Shown one piece after another: positions 18,212 through 26,924 of a DNA stretch of 64,000 bases. Origin of the DNA: UBA10649 sp037130755 (GTDB taxonomy: Bacteria > Actinomycetota > Actinomycetes > S36-B12); the NCBI GenBank assembly GCA_037130755.1, contig JBAXSI010000001.1:62001-126000 (forward strand), written 5' to 3'. The notes under the pieces were generated by a model. That model was not told the DNA's origin, did not search any database, and saw only the letters and a program-made list of their open reading frames with translations. Position numbers and translations under genes: made by a program. How positions within the stretch are numbered: the first letter of the stretch is position 1; each line of letters starts with the position of its first letter.

Positions 18212-19135
18212 GTGACAGCCGACGAAGAGCCGAACCCTGCCATCTGGCGGCGAACCGGCCCCTTCGTCGAGGGCGACCACGTCCAGTTGACCGACGCCAA
18301 GGGCCGAATGCACACGATCAGGCTGCAGTCGGGGCAGATCTTCCACACCAATCGCGGCGGATTCCCTCACGACGACGTCATCGGCCTGCCCCAGGGCAGT
18401 GTCGTCCGGTCGGCCAACGGGACGCCGTACATCGCGCTACGACCCCTCCTCGATGACTTCGTCCTGTCGATGCCACGTGGGGCGCAGGTGATCTACCCCA
18501 AGGACGCGGCGCGCATCGTCGGTCTCCTGAGCCTTGGCCCGGGGGCGCGGGTCGCTGAGGCCGGCGTGGGCTCTGGTGCGATGACCTGCTCCCTCCTGCG
18601 CGCGGTAGGCCCGACGGGGCACGTCTACAGCTACGAGCTGCGCGAGGAGTTCGCCGAGGTGGCCGAGAAGAACGTCGACAAGTGGTTCGGCTCCCGGCCG
18701 GACTCCTGGACGCTCCGCCACGGCGACATGGGCACGGACCTTGCCGAGCGGGACCTGGACGGGGTCGTCCTCGACATGCTCGCCCCGTGGGACTGCGTCG
18801 ACTCGGTCGGGACGGCCCTCGCGCCCGGAGGGGTGCTGGTCGGGTACGTCGCCACGACGACCCAGCTGTCGCGACTGGTCGAGACCCTCCGCGTGGCCGG
18901 CGGCTGGACCGAGCCCCGTGCCGAGGAGTCCTTGATGCGGACCTGGCACCTCGAGGGCCTGTCGGTCCGCCCGGACCACAAGATGAACGGGCACACCGCC
19001 TTCCTCGTCACGGCGCGCCGACTGGCGCCGGGCGTGAACGTGCCCCCGCGCCGGCGCCGGCCCGCCAAGGAGGCCTACGGCGACGACTACACCGGCCCTC
19101 GACCCCCTGATGAGGCCTTCGAGCCCGACGAGTGA
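18212..19135 (+). CDS. trmI: tRNA (adenine(58)-N1)-methyltransferase
   Basis: 307-residue AdoMet-dependent methyltransferase modifying A58 in the tRNA T-loop. A small N-terminal beta domain (about 1-75) precedes the Rossmann domain with motif I VAEAGVGSGAMTC near 110-122, YSYELREEFAEVA (acidic AdoMet-ribose loop) and VVLDMLAPWD (catalytic Asp). The C-terminal tail is basic and proline-rich. It lies just upstream of the proteasome ATPase gene, a conserved actinobacterial arrangement. Confidence 0.95.
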   Translation: MTADEEPNPAIWRRTGPFVEGDHVQLTDAKGRMHTIRLQSGQIFHTNRGGFPHDDVIGLPQGSVVRSANGTPYIALRPLLDDFVLSMPRGAQVIYPKDAARIVGLLSLGPGARVAEAGVGSGAMTCSLLRAVGPTGHVYSYELREEFAEVAEKNVDKWFGSRPDSWTLRHGDMGTDLAERDLDGVVLDMLAPWDCVDSVGTALAPGGVLVGYVATTTQLSRLVETLRVAGGWTEPRAEESLMRTWHLEGLSVRPDHKMNGHTAFLVTARRLAPGVNVPPRRRRPAKEAYGDDYTGPRPPDEAFEPDE

Positions 19136-19169
19136 TCCGTGTCCGGACGGCATAACGCCGCGACCGGGT

Positions 19170-19175
19170 TAAGGT
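19170..19175 (+). promoter_or_regulatory. -10 box of arc/mpa
   Basis: TAAGGT, about 27 bases before ATG 19203; the short leader carries a GGAGG Shine-Dalgarno (19194-19198 region). Confidence 0.5.
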
Positions 19176-19202
19176 GGCGACGAGCACTCACCAGGAGGCG
19201 AG

Positions 19203-20864
19203 ATGTCCGAATCGGAAGGCCTGCTGTCGCGGGTCCACACGCTGGAGTCCGCCCTCAGCGAGGTGCGCGGCGAACTGGCCGCCCAGAAGGACCACAACCA
19301 GCGCCTCATCAGCACCCTGCGCGATGCCCGCGAGCAGATCGTCACCCTCAAGGCCGAGGTCGACCGCCTGGCCGAGCCGCCGAGCGGCTTCGGCACCTTC
19401 CTCGAGGCGCACGATGACGGCACCGCCGACATCGTCTCCGCCGGTCGCAAGCTGCGCGTCGCCGTCAGTCCGACCATCGATGCCGACGACCTGCGCCCGG
19501 GACGCGAGGTCATGCTCAACGAGTCGATGAATGTGATCTCGGTTCGCGCCTTCGAGGACATCGGCGAGATCGTGACGTTCAAGGAGTTCCTCGACGACGG
19601 GTCCCGAGCGCTGGTGCTCGGCCACACCGACGAGGAGCGCGTGGTTCGCGTGGCACAGCCGCTGCGCGAGATGCGCGTCCGAGCAGGCGACTCACTGCTG
19701 TGCGACGTCCGCGCCGGCTACGTCTACGAGCGGATCCCGAAGTCCGAGGTGGAGGAGCTCGTCCTCGAGGAGGTCCCGGACATCCGCTACGAGGACATCG
19801 GCGGCCTCGGTGAGCAGATCGAGGCGATCCGCGATGCCGTCGAACTGCCCTTCATGCACCCCGAGCTGTACGCCGAGCACGAGTTGAAGGCACCCAAGGG
19901 GATCCTGCTGTACGGGCCGCCCGGCTGCGGCAAGACGCTGATCGCGAAGGCCGTGGCGAACTCCCTGGCGAAGAAGGTGGCCGAGCGCACCGGTCGCGAG
20001 GAGGGCAAGTCGTACTTCCTCAACATCAAGGGCCCGGAGCTTCTGAACAAGTACGTGGGCGAGACCGAGCGCCACATCCGTCTGGTGTTCCAGCGGGCCC
20101 GTGAGAAGGCATCCGAGGGCATGCCCGTCATCGTGTTCTTCGACGAGATGGACTCGCTGTTCCGCACCCGTGGCAGCGGTGTCTCCTCCGACGTCGAGAA
20201 CACGATCGTCCCGCAGCTGCTCAGCGAGATCGACGGCGTCGAGCGCCTCGAGAACGTCATCGTGATCGGGGCGTCGAACCGCGAGGACATGATCGATCCG
20301 GCGATCCTGCGACCCGGCCGCCTGGACGTGAAGATCAAGATCGAACGGCCGGACGCCGAGGCCGCGCGAGACATCTTCACCAAGTACCTCGTCGCCACGT
20401 TGCCCCTGCATCGCGACGATCTCGCCGAGTACGGGGAGGACCCCGAGGCGGCATGCCGGGCGATGATCCTGCGCGCCGTGGAGCGCATGTACGCGGAGAC
20501 CGAGGAGAACCAGTTCCTCGAGGTGACGTACGCCAACGGCGACAAGGAGATCCTCTACTTCAAGGACTTCAACTCCGGCGCCATGATCGAGAACATCGTC
20601 GCCCGTGCGAAGAAGAGCGCCATCAAGGACTTCCTCGACACAGGTCAAAAGGGCATCCGTGTCCAGCACGTCCTCTCCGCGTGCATCGATGAGTTCCGCG
20701 AGAACGAGGACCTCCCGAACACCACCAACCCCGACGACTGGGCGCGCATCTCTGGCAAGAAGGGTGAGCGCATCGTCTTCATCCGCACCCTGATCCAGGG
20801 CAAGAAGGGCTCCGAGCCGGGCCGCTCGATCGAGAACGTGGCCAACACCGGCCAGTACCTCTAG
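19203..20864 (+). CDS. arc: Proteasome-associated AAA ATPase Arc/Mpa
   Basis: 553-residue hexameric unfoldase that recognises Pup and feeds pupylated proteins into the 20S core. An N-terminal coiled coil (about 1-60) binds Pup, followed by the tandem OB region. The AAA domain has Walker A GPPGCGKT near 238-245, Walker B VFFDEMDS near 311-318 and arginine-finger region LRPGRLD. The C-terminus ends in GQYL, the penultimate-tyrosine motif that docks on the proteasome alpha ring. All key features are intact. It heads the proteasome gene set, with dop starting 37 bases downstream. Confidence 0.98.
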   Translation: MSESEGLLSRVHTLESALSEVRGELAAQKDHNQRLISTLRDAREQIVTLKAEVDRLAEPPSGFGTFLEAHDDGTADIVSAGRKLRVAVSPTIDADDLRPGREVMLNESMNVISVRAFEDIGEIVTFKEFLDDGSRALVLGHTDEERVVRVAQPLREMRVRAGDSLLCDVRAGYVYERIPKSEVEELVLEEVPDIRYEDIGGLGEQIEAIRDAVELPFMHPELYAEHELKAPKGILLYGPPGCGKTLIAKAVANSLAKKVAERTGREEGKSYFLNIKGPELLNKYVGETERHIRLVFQRAREKASEGMPVIVFFDEMDSLFRTRGSGVSSDVENTIVPQLLSEIDGVERLENVIVIGASNREDMIDPAILRPGRLDVKIKIERPDAEAARDIFTKYLVATLPLHRDDLAEYGEDPEAACRAMILRAVERMYAETEENQFLEVTYANGDKEILYFKDFNSGAMIENIVARAKKSAIKDFLDTGQKGIRVQHVLSACIDEFRENEDLPNTTNPDDWARISGKKGERIVFIRTLIQGKKGSEPGRSIENVANTGQYL

Positions 20865-20901
20865 TGCGGCCCGGTCCCAGTCAGCGCGAAATGACCCGCA
20901 C

Positions 20902-22431
20902 GTGAGCGTTCACCGCGTGATGGGGATCGAGACCGAGTACGGCATCTCAGTGCCTGGGCATCCGACCATGAACGCGATGGTCGCAAGCTCCCAGATCGTC
21001 AACGCCTACGGGCAGTGGGCACTTCGCGGGGCACGTCGGCGCACCAACTGGGACTACGACGTCGAGACCCCGCTTCGGGACGCCCGCGGCTTCGACATGT
21101 CGCGAGCCGAGGCTGATCCGAGCCAACTGACCGACGACGACCTCGGGATGGCCAACGTCATCCTCACCAACGGGGCGCGACTGTATGTCGACCACGCGCA
21201 TCCGGAGTACTCCACGCCTGAGGTCACTAATCCCCGCGACGCCGTCCTGTGGGATCGGGCCGGCGTCCAGATCATGCGGGAGGCCATGCGGCGCGCGGCA
21301 GGCATCCCCGAGGCGAGCCCGATCCTGCTCTACAAGAACAACACCGACAACAAGGGTGCCTCCTACGGCTGTCACGAGAACTACCTCATGCGGCGGGCCA
21401 CGCCTTTCGCCGACATCGTGCGTCACCTGACCCCGTTCTTCATCTCCCGCCAGGTGTTCACCGGCGCAGGGCGCCTCGGGGTGGGGCAGGAGGGCCGCAA
21501 AGTCGCGTACCAGCTCACGCAGCGGGCGGACTTCTTCGAGGTGGAGGTCGGCCTGGAGACCACCCTGAAACGTCCGATCATCAACACGCGCGACGAGCCG
21601 CACGCGGACCCCGAGCGGTTCCGTCGCCTCCACGTCATCGTTGGCGACGCCAACCTCAGCGACACGGCGACCTACCTGAAGATGGGGACCACCGCGATCG
21701 TCCTGGCGATGATCGAGGAGGAGGCGCTCACGGGTGTCGACTGGTGGCCGGAGAAGGCAGTCGCCGAGATGCACGCGGTGTCGCACGACACGACGCTGCG
21801 GCACATCATCACCCTGCACAGCGGCCGTCGCCTGTCTGCGCTGCAGCTTCAGGGGGAGATCCTCGAGCGGGCGAGGCGGTTCTGCCAGGCCGAACGGCAC
21901 GCCCCGTTCGACGACGAGACCCGGCACGTGCTCGACGAGTGGGAGCGCGTCCTGACGGCGCTGGAGACCGACCCCGCGCTGCTCGTGACCGAGTTGGACT
22001 GGGTCGCCAAGCAAGCCCTCATGGACGGGTTCGTCAAGCGCGACGGCCTGGACTGGGAGAGCCCGCGGCTCCAGCTCATCGACCTCCAGTACTCCGACAT
22101 CCGTCCCGAGAAGGGACTGGCGGCCCGCCTTGAGGAGCGGGGCCGCCTCACCCGGATGTTCACCGACGAACAGGTCGCCCACGCCGTGGGCCGGCCGCCG
22201 GAGGACACCCGGGCGTACTTCCGAGGGGAGTGCATCCGCCGCTATCCGGACGCGATTGCCGCCGCCTCCTGGGACTCCGTCGTGTTCGACGTGCCCGGAA
22301 CCGAGGCGCTCATGCGGGTCCCGACCCTCGAGCCGCTCCGCGGGACGCGCGCCCACGTCGAGGGCCTGCTCGATGCCGCGCCGGACGTAACGGCCCTGAT
22401 CGACCAACTCACGTCGGGCAACGGGAGATAG
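20902..22431 (+). CDS. dop: Pup deamidase/depupylase
   Basis: 509-residue member of the Pup ligase/glutamine synthetase-like superfamily. It deamidates the C-terminal Gln of Pup to Glu and removes Pup from substrates. MGIETEYGISVPGHP at the N-terminus contains the ATP/Mg-binding Glu residues; NNTDNKGASYGCHENY and RPIINTRDEPHAD are family signatures. It is longer than PafA (456 residues), including the Dop-specific insertion after the N-terminal motif. The stop codon TAG (22429-22431) is physically part of the pup -10 box. Confidence 0.97.
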   Translation: MSVHRVMGIETEYGISVPGHPTMNAMVASSQIVNAYGQWALRGARRRTNWDYDVETPLRDARGFDMSRAEADPSQLTDDDLGMANVILTNGARLYVDHAHPEYSTPEVTNPRDAVLWDRAGVQIMREAMRRAAGIPEASPILLYKNNTDNKGASYGCHENYLMRRATPFADIVRHLTPFFISRQVFTGAGRLGVGQEGRKVAYQLTQRADFFEVEVGLETTLKRPIINTRDEPHADPERFRRLHVIVGDANLSDTATYLKMGTTAIVLAMIEEEALTGVDWWPEKAVAEMHAVSHDTTLRHIITLHSGRRLSALQLQGEILERARRFCQAERHAPFDDETRHVLDEWERVLTALETDPALLVTELDWVAKQALMDGFVKRDGLDWESPRLQLIDLQYSDIRPEKGLAARLEERGRLTRMFTDEQVAHAVGRPPEDTRAYFRGECIRRYPDAIAAASWDSVVFDVPGTEALMRVPTLEPLRGTRAHVEGLLDAAPDVTALIDQLTSGNGR

Positions 22432-22434
22432 CCT
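22429..22434 (+). promoter_or_regulatory. -10 box of pup-prcB-prcA, overlapping the dop stop codon
   Basis: TAGCCT, six bases before ATG 22441. Its first three bases are the dop stop codon. It would allow pup, prcB and prcA to be transcribed independently of arc and dop. Confidence 0.6.
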
Positions 22435-22440
22435 TCCCCC

Positions 22441-22638
22441 ATGCCGCAACGTGAGTCCGCAGACCATCGCAAGGTCGAGCGCGAGGTTGAGGTCGAGGAG
22501 GAGACGGCCGCCATCGTCGACTCGACGCCATCCGAGCTCGACTCCGACGTCGACTCCATCCTCGACGAGATCGACAGTGTCCTCGAGGAGAACGCTGAGG
22601 ACTTCGTGAAGTCCTTCGTCCAGAAGGGCGGCCAGTGA
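22441..22638 (+). CDS. pup: Prokaryotic ubiquitin-like protein Pup
   Basis: 65-residue, acidic, largely disordered tag protein. The C-terminal half (EENAEDFVKSFVQ) forms the helix that binds the Arc coiled coil. It ends in Gly-Gly-Gln, the form needing Dop deamidation before PafA can ligate it to lysines. The start follows a leaderless -10 box. Its last four bases overlap the GTG start of prcB, so tag and core subunits are coupled. Confidence 0.98.
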   Translation: MPQRESADHRKVEREVEVEEETAAIVDSTPSELDSDVDSILDEIDSVLEENAEDFVKSFVQKGGQ

Positions 22639-23471
22639 GCTCACCCCTCGGCCTGCCGGACCCCTATCGCGCGACCGGGACGGCTTCCTTCGTTGACTTC
22701 CTCGCCGCCCTGCATCCGGAGCGCCTGCCTAGGCTCGACGCATCGCCGTCCACGCCGCTCGCGCCGCATGGCACGACGATCGTCGCCCTGCGCACGGCCG
22801 ACGGGGCCGTCATGGCAGGGGACCGGCGCGCGACCATGGGGAACCTCATCGCGCAGAACGACATCGAGAAGGTCTTCGCCGCCGATGAGTACTCGGTCAT
22901 CGGCATCGCTGGAACCGCCGGCCTGGCGGTCGAGCTGGTCCGGATCTTCCAGGTGGAACTCGAGCATTACGAGAAGATCGAGGGTGTCTCGCTGTCGATC
23001 GAGGGCAAGGCCAACCGGCTGGCGACGATGCTGCGTGGCAATCTGGGCCTGGCCATGCAGGGCCTGGCAGTCGTGCCCTTGTTCGCCGGCTACGACGAGT
23101 CCCGCGACACCGGGCGGATCTTCTCCTACGACGTCACCGGCGGCCGGTACGAGGAGCACGACTTCTACGCGGTTGGATCAGGATCCAGCTTCGCGCGCGG
23201 ATCACTGAAGAAGCTGTTCAGCCGCGATGCGTCCGCGGCCGACGCCGTGCGTGTCGCGGTCGAGGCCCTGTACGACGCCGCCGACGACGACAGCGCGACC
23301 GGCGGTCCCGACATGGCGCGTGGGATCTACCCCGTGGTCGCGGTCGTCGACTCCAGCGGAGTCCGGATCCTGTCCGACGACGAGCTCGCGCCGGTCGTGC
23401 GCACGATGGTCGATGCCCGGGTTGGCCGGCCGGACGGCCCCAGGGCCATGCCTGCGGGGGAGGCCTCATGA
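22635..23471 (+). CDS. prcB: Proteasome subunit beta
   Basis: 278-residue precursor of the catalytic 20S beta subunit. A propeptide of 46 residues precedes the autocatalytic cleavage site Gly46-Thr47 (PHGTTIVAL), exposing the N-terminal threonine nucleophile. Supporting catalytic residues are in DRRAT (Asp/Arg) and the conserved Lys region VFAADEYS. The GTG start overlaps the pup stop, and the gene overlaps prcA by ATGA. Confidence 0.97.
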   Translation: MSSPLGLPDPYRATGTASFVDFLAALHPERLPRLDASPSTPLAPHGTTIVALRTADGAVMAGDRRATMGNLIAQNDIEKVFAADEYSVIGIAGTAGLAVELVRIFQVELEHYEKIEGVSLSIEGKANRLATMLRGNLGLAMQGLAVVPLFAGYDESRDTGRIFSYDVTGGRYEEHDFYAVGSGSSFARGSLKKLFSRDASAADAVRVAVEALYDAADDDSATGGPDMARGIYPVVAVVDSSGVRILSDDELAPVVRTMVDARVGRPDGPRAMPAGEAS

Positions 23472-24160
23472 GCGTGCCGTTCTATGTCTCGCCCGAGCAG
23501 ATCATGCGCGACAAGGCGGACTTCGCCCGCAAGGGCATCGCCCGCGGCCGCAGCGTGGTGGTGATGCAGTACGACGGCGGCATCGCCTTCGTCGCCGAGA
23601 ACCCCTCCCGCGCACTCCACAAGATCAGCGAGCTGTACGACCGCATCGGGTTCGCCGCCGTGGGCAAGTACAACGAGTTCGAGTCGCTGCGGGTGGCCGG
23701 GGTACGCCTCGCTGACATGCGCGGCTACTCCTACGACCGCAGCGACGTGACGGGCCGCAGCCTTGCGAATGCCTACGCACAGACTCTCGGCACCATCTTC
23801 ACCGAGACGGCGAAGCCCTTCGAGGTCGAGATCGTGGTGGCCGAGGTGGGCGCGAGCCCTGCCGACGACCAGCTCTACCGGCTGATGTTCGACGGCTCCG
23901 TCGCCGATGAGCACGGCTTCGTCGCGATGGGCGGCCAGGCTGAGCCGATCACCACCGGGATGCAGGAGGGCTGGCACGACGGCCTCCATCTCGATCAGGC
24001 CGTCAAGCTCGCGCACGGGCTCCTGGAGCAGCACGGTGACGACGGGACTCGCACCCTGACCGCCGACCACCTGGAGGTGGCGATCCTCGACCGCGCCCGC
24101 GCGCGTCGCACCTTCCAGCGCGTCAACAGCGGTCGGCTTGCGGAGCTGCTGGCCGAGTAA
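23468..24160 (+). CDS. prcA: Proteasome subunit alpha
   Basis: 230-residue alpha subunit forming the outer rings and gate of the 20S core. The N-terminal MSVPFYVSPEQIMRDKADFARKG-type gate helix is typical of actinobacteria, followed by the antiparallel beta sandwich (GRSVVVMQYDGGIAFV). The N-terminal threonine nucleophile is absent, as expected. The C-terminus is shorter than in many mycobacterial homologues, ending RLAELLAE. It is the last gene of the unit; the convergent DHFR-like gene stops six bases away. Confidence 0.96.
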   Translation: MSVPFYVSPEQIMRDKADFARKGIARGRSVVVMQYDGGIAFVAENPSRALHKISELYDRIGFAAVGKYNEFESLRVAGVRLADMRGYSYDRSDVTGRSLANAYAQTLGTIFTETAKPFEVEIVVAEVGASPADDQLYRLMFDGSVADEHGFVAMGGQAEPITTGMQEGWHDGLHLDQAVKLAHGLLEQHGDDGTRTLTADHLEVAILDRARARRTFQRVNSGRLAELLAE

Positions 24161-24166
24161 GGCCCT

Positions 24167-24727
24167 TCAGTCCACGGCGTAGTGAAGCAGGGTCACGCCA
24201 CTGCCGAAGCTGCGCGTGCCCACCAGCCTCAACCTGAGATCGCCGCCTGAGTCGGAGAACAGGTGCCGTCCGGCCCCGAGCACGACCGGGTGCACGTAGA
24301 GGCGGAGTTCGTCGACCAGACCGAGCCGCAGGAAGGTGGCAGCCAGGTCGGCACCGCCCACGGCGAGGTCGCCGCTGGCGCGCGCACGCAGTTCCTCGAC
24401 ATCCTCGGGCAGCACCTCCCTGACGAGTTCGGCGTGCCACGCCACCGAGTCCAGTGTCCGCGAGTAGACCACCTTGGGCATGTCGCGCCAGATCCCGGCG
24501 AAGTCGACCTCGGCCGGTGTCGCCGTCGGGTCGGCGTCGGCCGTCGGCCAGTAGCCGGCCATCAGCTCGTACGTCAGGCGCCCGTCAAGGAACGCGCCCA
24601 TCGGCCGGAGCACGTCGTTGAAGTGCTGGTGCAGCTCCTCGTCGATGGTCTGCCAGGAAAGGGAGCCATCCGGTCCCTCGAACCGGCCGTCCAGCGACAC
24701 CGATGCCATGAGGATGATTCGGTTCAC
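24167..24727 (-). CDS. Dihydrofolate reductase family protein (RibD C-terminal domain-like)
   Basis: 186-residue protein of the RibD-C/dihydrofolate-reductase-like family. MASVSLDGRFEGPDGSL near the start, a LDGRLTYELMAGYW segment, KVVYSRTL, and the DLAVGGADLAATFLRLGLVDE NADP-binding portion are typical. Such stand-alone proteins are NADPH reductases of unknown substrate, not classical FolA. GTG 24727 has AAGGGCG upstream; a much longer in-frame extension to 25546 is antisense to pafA and rejected. The gene sits inverted between prcA and pafA. Confidence 0.85.
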   Translation of the reverse strand: MNRIILMASVSLDGRFEGPDGSLSWQTIDEELHQHFNDVLRPMGAFLDGRLTYELMAGYWPTADADPTATPAEVDFAGIWRDMPKVVYSRTLDSVAWHAELVREVLPEDVEELRARASGDLAVGGADLAATFLRLGLVDELRLYVHPVVLGAGRHLFSDSGGDLRLRLVGTRSFGSGVTLLHYAVD

Positions 24728-24763
24728 CAAGTCGCCCTTCTGCGCGCATAACGGATATCGCCG

Positions 24764-24769
24764 TACTGT
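24764..24769 (+). promoter_or_regulatory. -10 box of pafA (leaderless)
   Basis: TACTGT, six bases before GTG 24776. pafA therefore has its own promoter, separate from pup-prcBA. Confidence 0.55.
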
Positions 24770-24775
24770 AGAGCC

Positions 24776-26146
24776 GTGGACCGCAGGATCTTCGGCATCG
24801 AGACGGAGTATGGGGTCACCTGCACCTTCAACGGCCAGCGCCGCCTGAGTCCGGACGAGGTGGCCCGCTACCTCTTTCGCCGGGTCGTGGCGTGGGGCCG
24901 CAGCAGCAACGTCTTCCTCACCAACGGCTCGCGGCTGTACCTGGACGTGGGCAGCCACCCCGAGTACGCCACAGCCGAGTGCGATCAGATCCCGCAGCTG
25001 GTCACTCACGACAAGGCAGGGGAGCGGATCCTCGAGGGCCTGGTCACCGATGCCGAGATGCGATTGCGCGAGGAGGGCATCTTCGGGGACATCTACCTGT
25101 TCAAGAACAACACCGACTCGGCCGGCAACTCCTACGGCTGCCATGAGAACTTCCTTGTGGACCGGCGTGGCGAGTTCGCCCGACTGGCCGAGCGGTTCAT
25201 CCCGTTCCTGATCTCGCGTCAGCTCATCGCCGGCGCGGGCAAGGTGATGCAGACGCCGCGGGGCGCCGTGTACTGCCTGAGCCAGCGGGCCGACCACATG
25301 TGGGAAGGCGTCTCCAGCGCGACGACGCGATCGCGTCCGATCATCAACACACGCGACGAGCCCCATGCCGATGCCGACCTCTACCGCCGACTGCACGTCA
25401 TCGTTGGTGACAGCAACATGAGCGAGACCACCACACTGCTCAAGGTCGGTTCCGCGGATCTCGTGCTGCGCATGCTCGAAGCGGGCGTGGTGATGCGCGA
25501 CATGTCGCTGGAGAACCCCATCCGCGCCATCCGGGAGATGAGTCACGACATCACCGGCAAGCGGCCGGTGAAGCTCACGACCGGTCGCGAACTCTCAGCG
25601 CTTGCGATGCAGTGGGAGTACTTCGAGAAGGCTGCCGATTTCGCCGAGCGGCGCGGCCTCGTCGACGAGCCGACTGGGGTGACGCGGCGTGTTCTGGAGC
25701 TGTGGGGCCGTACGCTGAAGGCCGTCGAGGCCGAGGACACGTCGTTGATCGATCGCGAGATCGACTGGGCGATCAAGCGTCGCCTGCTGCAGCGATACAT
25801 GGACAAGCACGACCTGGGCCTCGACTCGGCGCGCATCGCCCAGCTCGATTTGGCGTACCACGACATCAACCGCCACCGCGGCCTGTACTACATGCTCGAA
25901 CGCCGTGGCATGGTCGAACGGGTCACAAACGACCTGTCCATCTTCGAGGCGAAGTCGGTGCCGCCGCAGACCACGCGAGCCAAGCTGCGCGGCGACTTCG
26001 TCAGGCGCGCGCAGGAGCGCCGCCGCGACTTCACGGTCGACTGGGTGCACCTGAAGCTCAACGACCAGGCCCAGCGGACCGTGCTCTGCAAGGACCCATT
26101 CGCGAGCGTCGACGAACGCGTCGAACGGCTCATCGCGAGCATGTGA
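24776..26146 (+). CDS. pafA: Pup-protein ligase
   Basis: 456-residue glutamine synthetase-like ligase. It phosphorylates the Pup C-terminal glutamate and joins it to substrate lysines. RIFGIETEYGVTC at the N-terminus, NNTDSAGNSYGCHENF, RPIINTRDEPHAD and RKRLLQRYM-like C-terminal features identify PafA; the length separates it from Dop. It is complete. The next gene, an FKBP lipoprotein, starts 20 bases downstream but has its own -10 box. Confidence 0.97.
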   Translation: MDRRIFGIETEYGVTCTFNGQRRLSPDEVARYLFRRVVAWGRSSNVFLTNGSRLYLDVGSHPEYATAECDQIPQLVTHDKAGERILEGLVTDAEMRLREEGIFGDIYLFKNNTDSAGNSYGCHENFLVDRRGEFARLAERFIPFLISRQLIAGAGKVMQTPRGAVYCLSQRADHMWEGVSSATTRSRPIINTRDEPHADADLYRRLHVIVGDSNMSETTTLLKVGSADLVLRMLEAGVVMRDMSLENPIRAIREMSHDITGKRPVKLTTGRELSALAMQWEYFEKAADFAERRGLVDEPTGVTRRVLELWGRTLKAVEAEDTSLIDREIDWAIKRRLLQRYMDKHDLGLDSARIAQLDLAYHDINRHRGLYYMLERRGMVERVTNDLSIFEAKSVPPQTTRAKLRGDFVRRAQERRRDFTVDWVHLKLNDQAQRTVLCKDPFASVDERVERLIASM

Positions 26147-26154
26147 CCATCAGT

Positions 26155-26160
26155 TAGGCT
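26155..26160 (+). promoter_or_regulatory. -10 box of FKBP lipoprotein (leaderless)
   Basis: TAGGCT, six bases before GTG 26167. Confidence 0.6.
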
Positions 26161-26166
26161 AGCCGG

Positions 26167-26865
26167 GTGAAGAAGCCCCTGCTCGCGGCCACGGCCGTCG
26201 TCCTGATCCTCTCCGTCGCCGCCTGCGGCAAGCAGACCGACGATCGCGTGTCGGGATCCTCGGCTCCCGCGGCGTCGGCCCCCGCGGCGTCGGCTCCGGC
26301 CGCGTCGGCTCCGGCCGCGTCGGCCCCCGCGGCCTCCGCGCCTGCTGCCTCAGCGAACCCATCGGCTGTCCAGTCGTCCCTGGCGGCGCTCGCGCCCTTC
26401 GTGACCGTGGACTGCACCAGTGGCCAGGTGAGCCCGACCGACCAGCCGTCGCCCAACGGGACCACCATCGGCTCGGTCACCGGCGTGATCCAGCCCAACG
26501 GGGCCCCGGCAATCACCGTCGCCACCGACGCGGTTCCCGCGACCGAGCTGGGCGTGGCCGACATGACGGAGGGCAGTGGCGCGGCCGTCAAGGCGGGCGA
26601 CACCCTCACCGTGAACTACTGCGGCGTAGGCCTCGGTGGCAAGGCCCTCTTCGACTCCTCGTACAGCCGCGGCACGCCTGCCACCTTCCCGCTCGACGGC
26701 GTCATCGCCGGCTGGCAGCAGGGCCTGGTGGGCATGAAGGAGGGCGGCACCCGCCTCCTGGTCATCCCGGGCGCACTGGCCTACGGCGCCAACCCGCCCG
26801 GCGGCAGCGGCATCCAGCCCGACGAGACGCTGATCTTCATCGTCGAGCTCGCCAAGATCGGCTAG
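26167..26865 (+). CDS. FKBP-type peptidyl-prolyl isomerase lipoprotein
   Basis: 232-residue exported protein. The N-terminus is a lipoprotein signal (MKKPLLAATAVVLILS) with lipobox SVAAC, Cys20 being the lipidation site. Residues 32-61 are six SAPAA repeats forming a flexible linker. The C-terminal FKBP domain (about 120-232) includes VNYCGVGLGGKALFDSSY, FPLDGVIAGWQQGLVGMKEGG and LVIPGALAYGANPPGG. It probably assists folding outside the membrane. A second, cytoplasmic FKBP gene follows after 59 bases. Confidence 0.92.
   Translation: MKKPLLAATAVVLILSVAACGKQTDDRVSGSSAPAASAPAASAPAASAPAASAPAASAPAASANPSAVQSSLAALAPFVTVDCTSGQVSPTDQPSPNGTTIGSVTGVIQPNGAPAITVATDAVPATELGVADMTEGSGAAVKAGDTLTVNYCGVGLGGKALFDSSYSRGTPATFPLDGVIAGWQQGLVGMKEGGTRLLVIPGALAYGANPPGGSGIQPDETLIFIVELAKIG
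26260..26349 (+). repeat. Six 15-bp tandem repeats encoding SAPAA
   Basis: Six consecutive 15-base units encode Ser-Ala-Pro-Ala-Ala in the linker of the FKBP lipoprotein. Several adjacent units are nearly identical in DNA, so copy number could vary in frame by slippage. Confidence 0.85.
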
Positions 26866-26924
26866 ACACCTCGCACGGACCGCAGTTCCCTTCGCTCGTC
26901 CACGTCCACTCCCAGGGAGACCGC

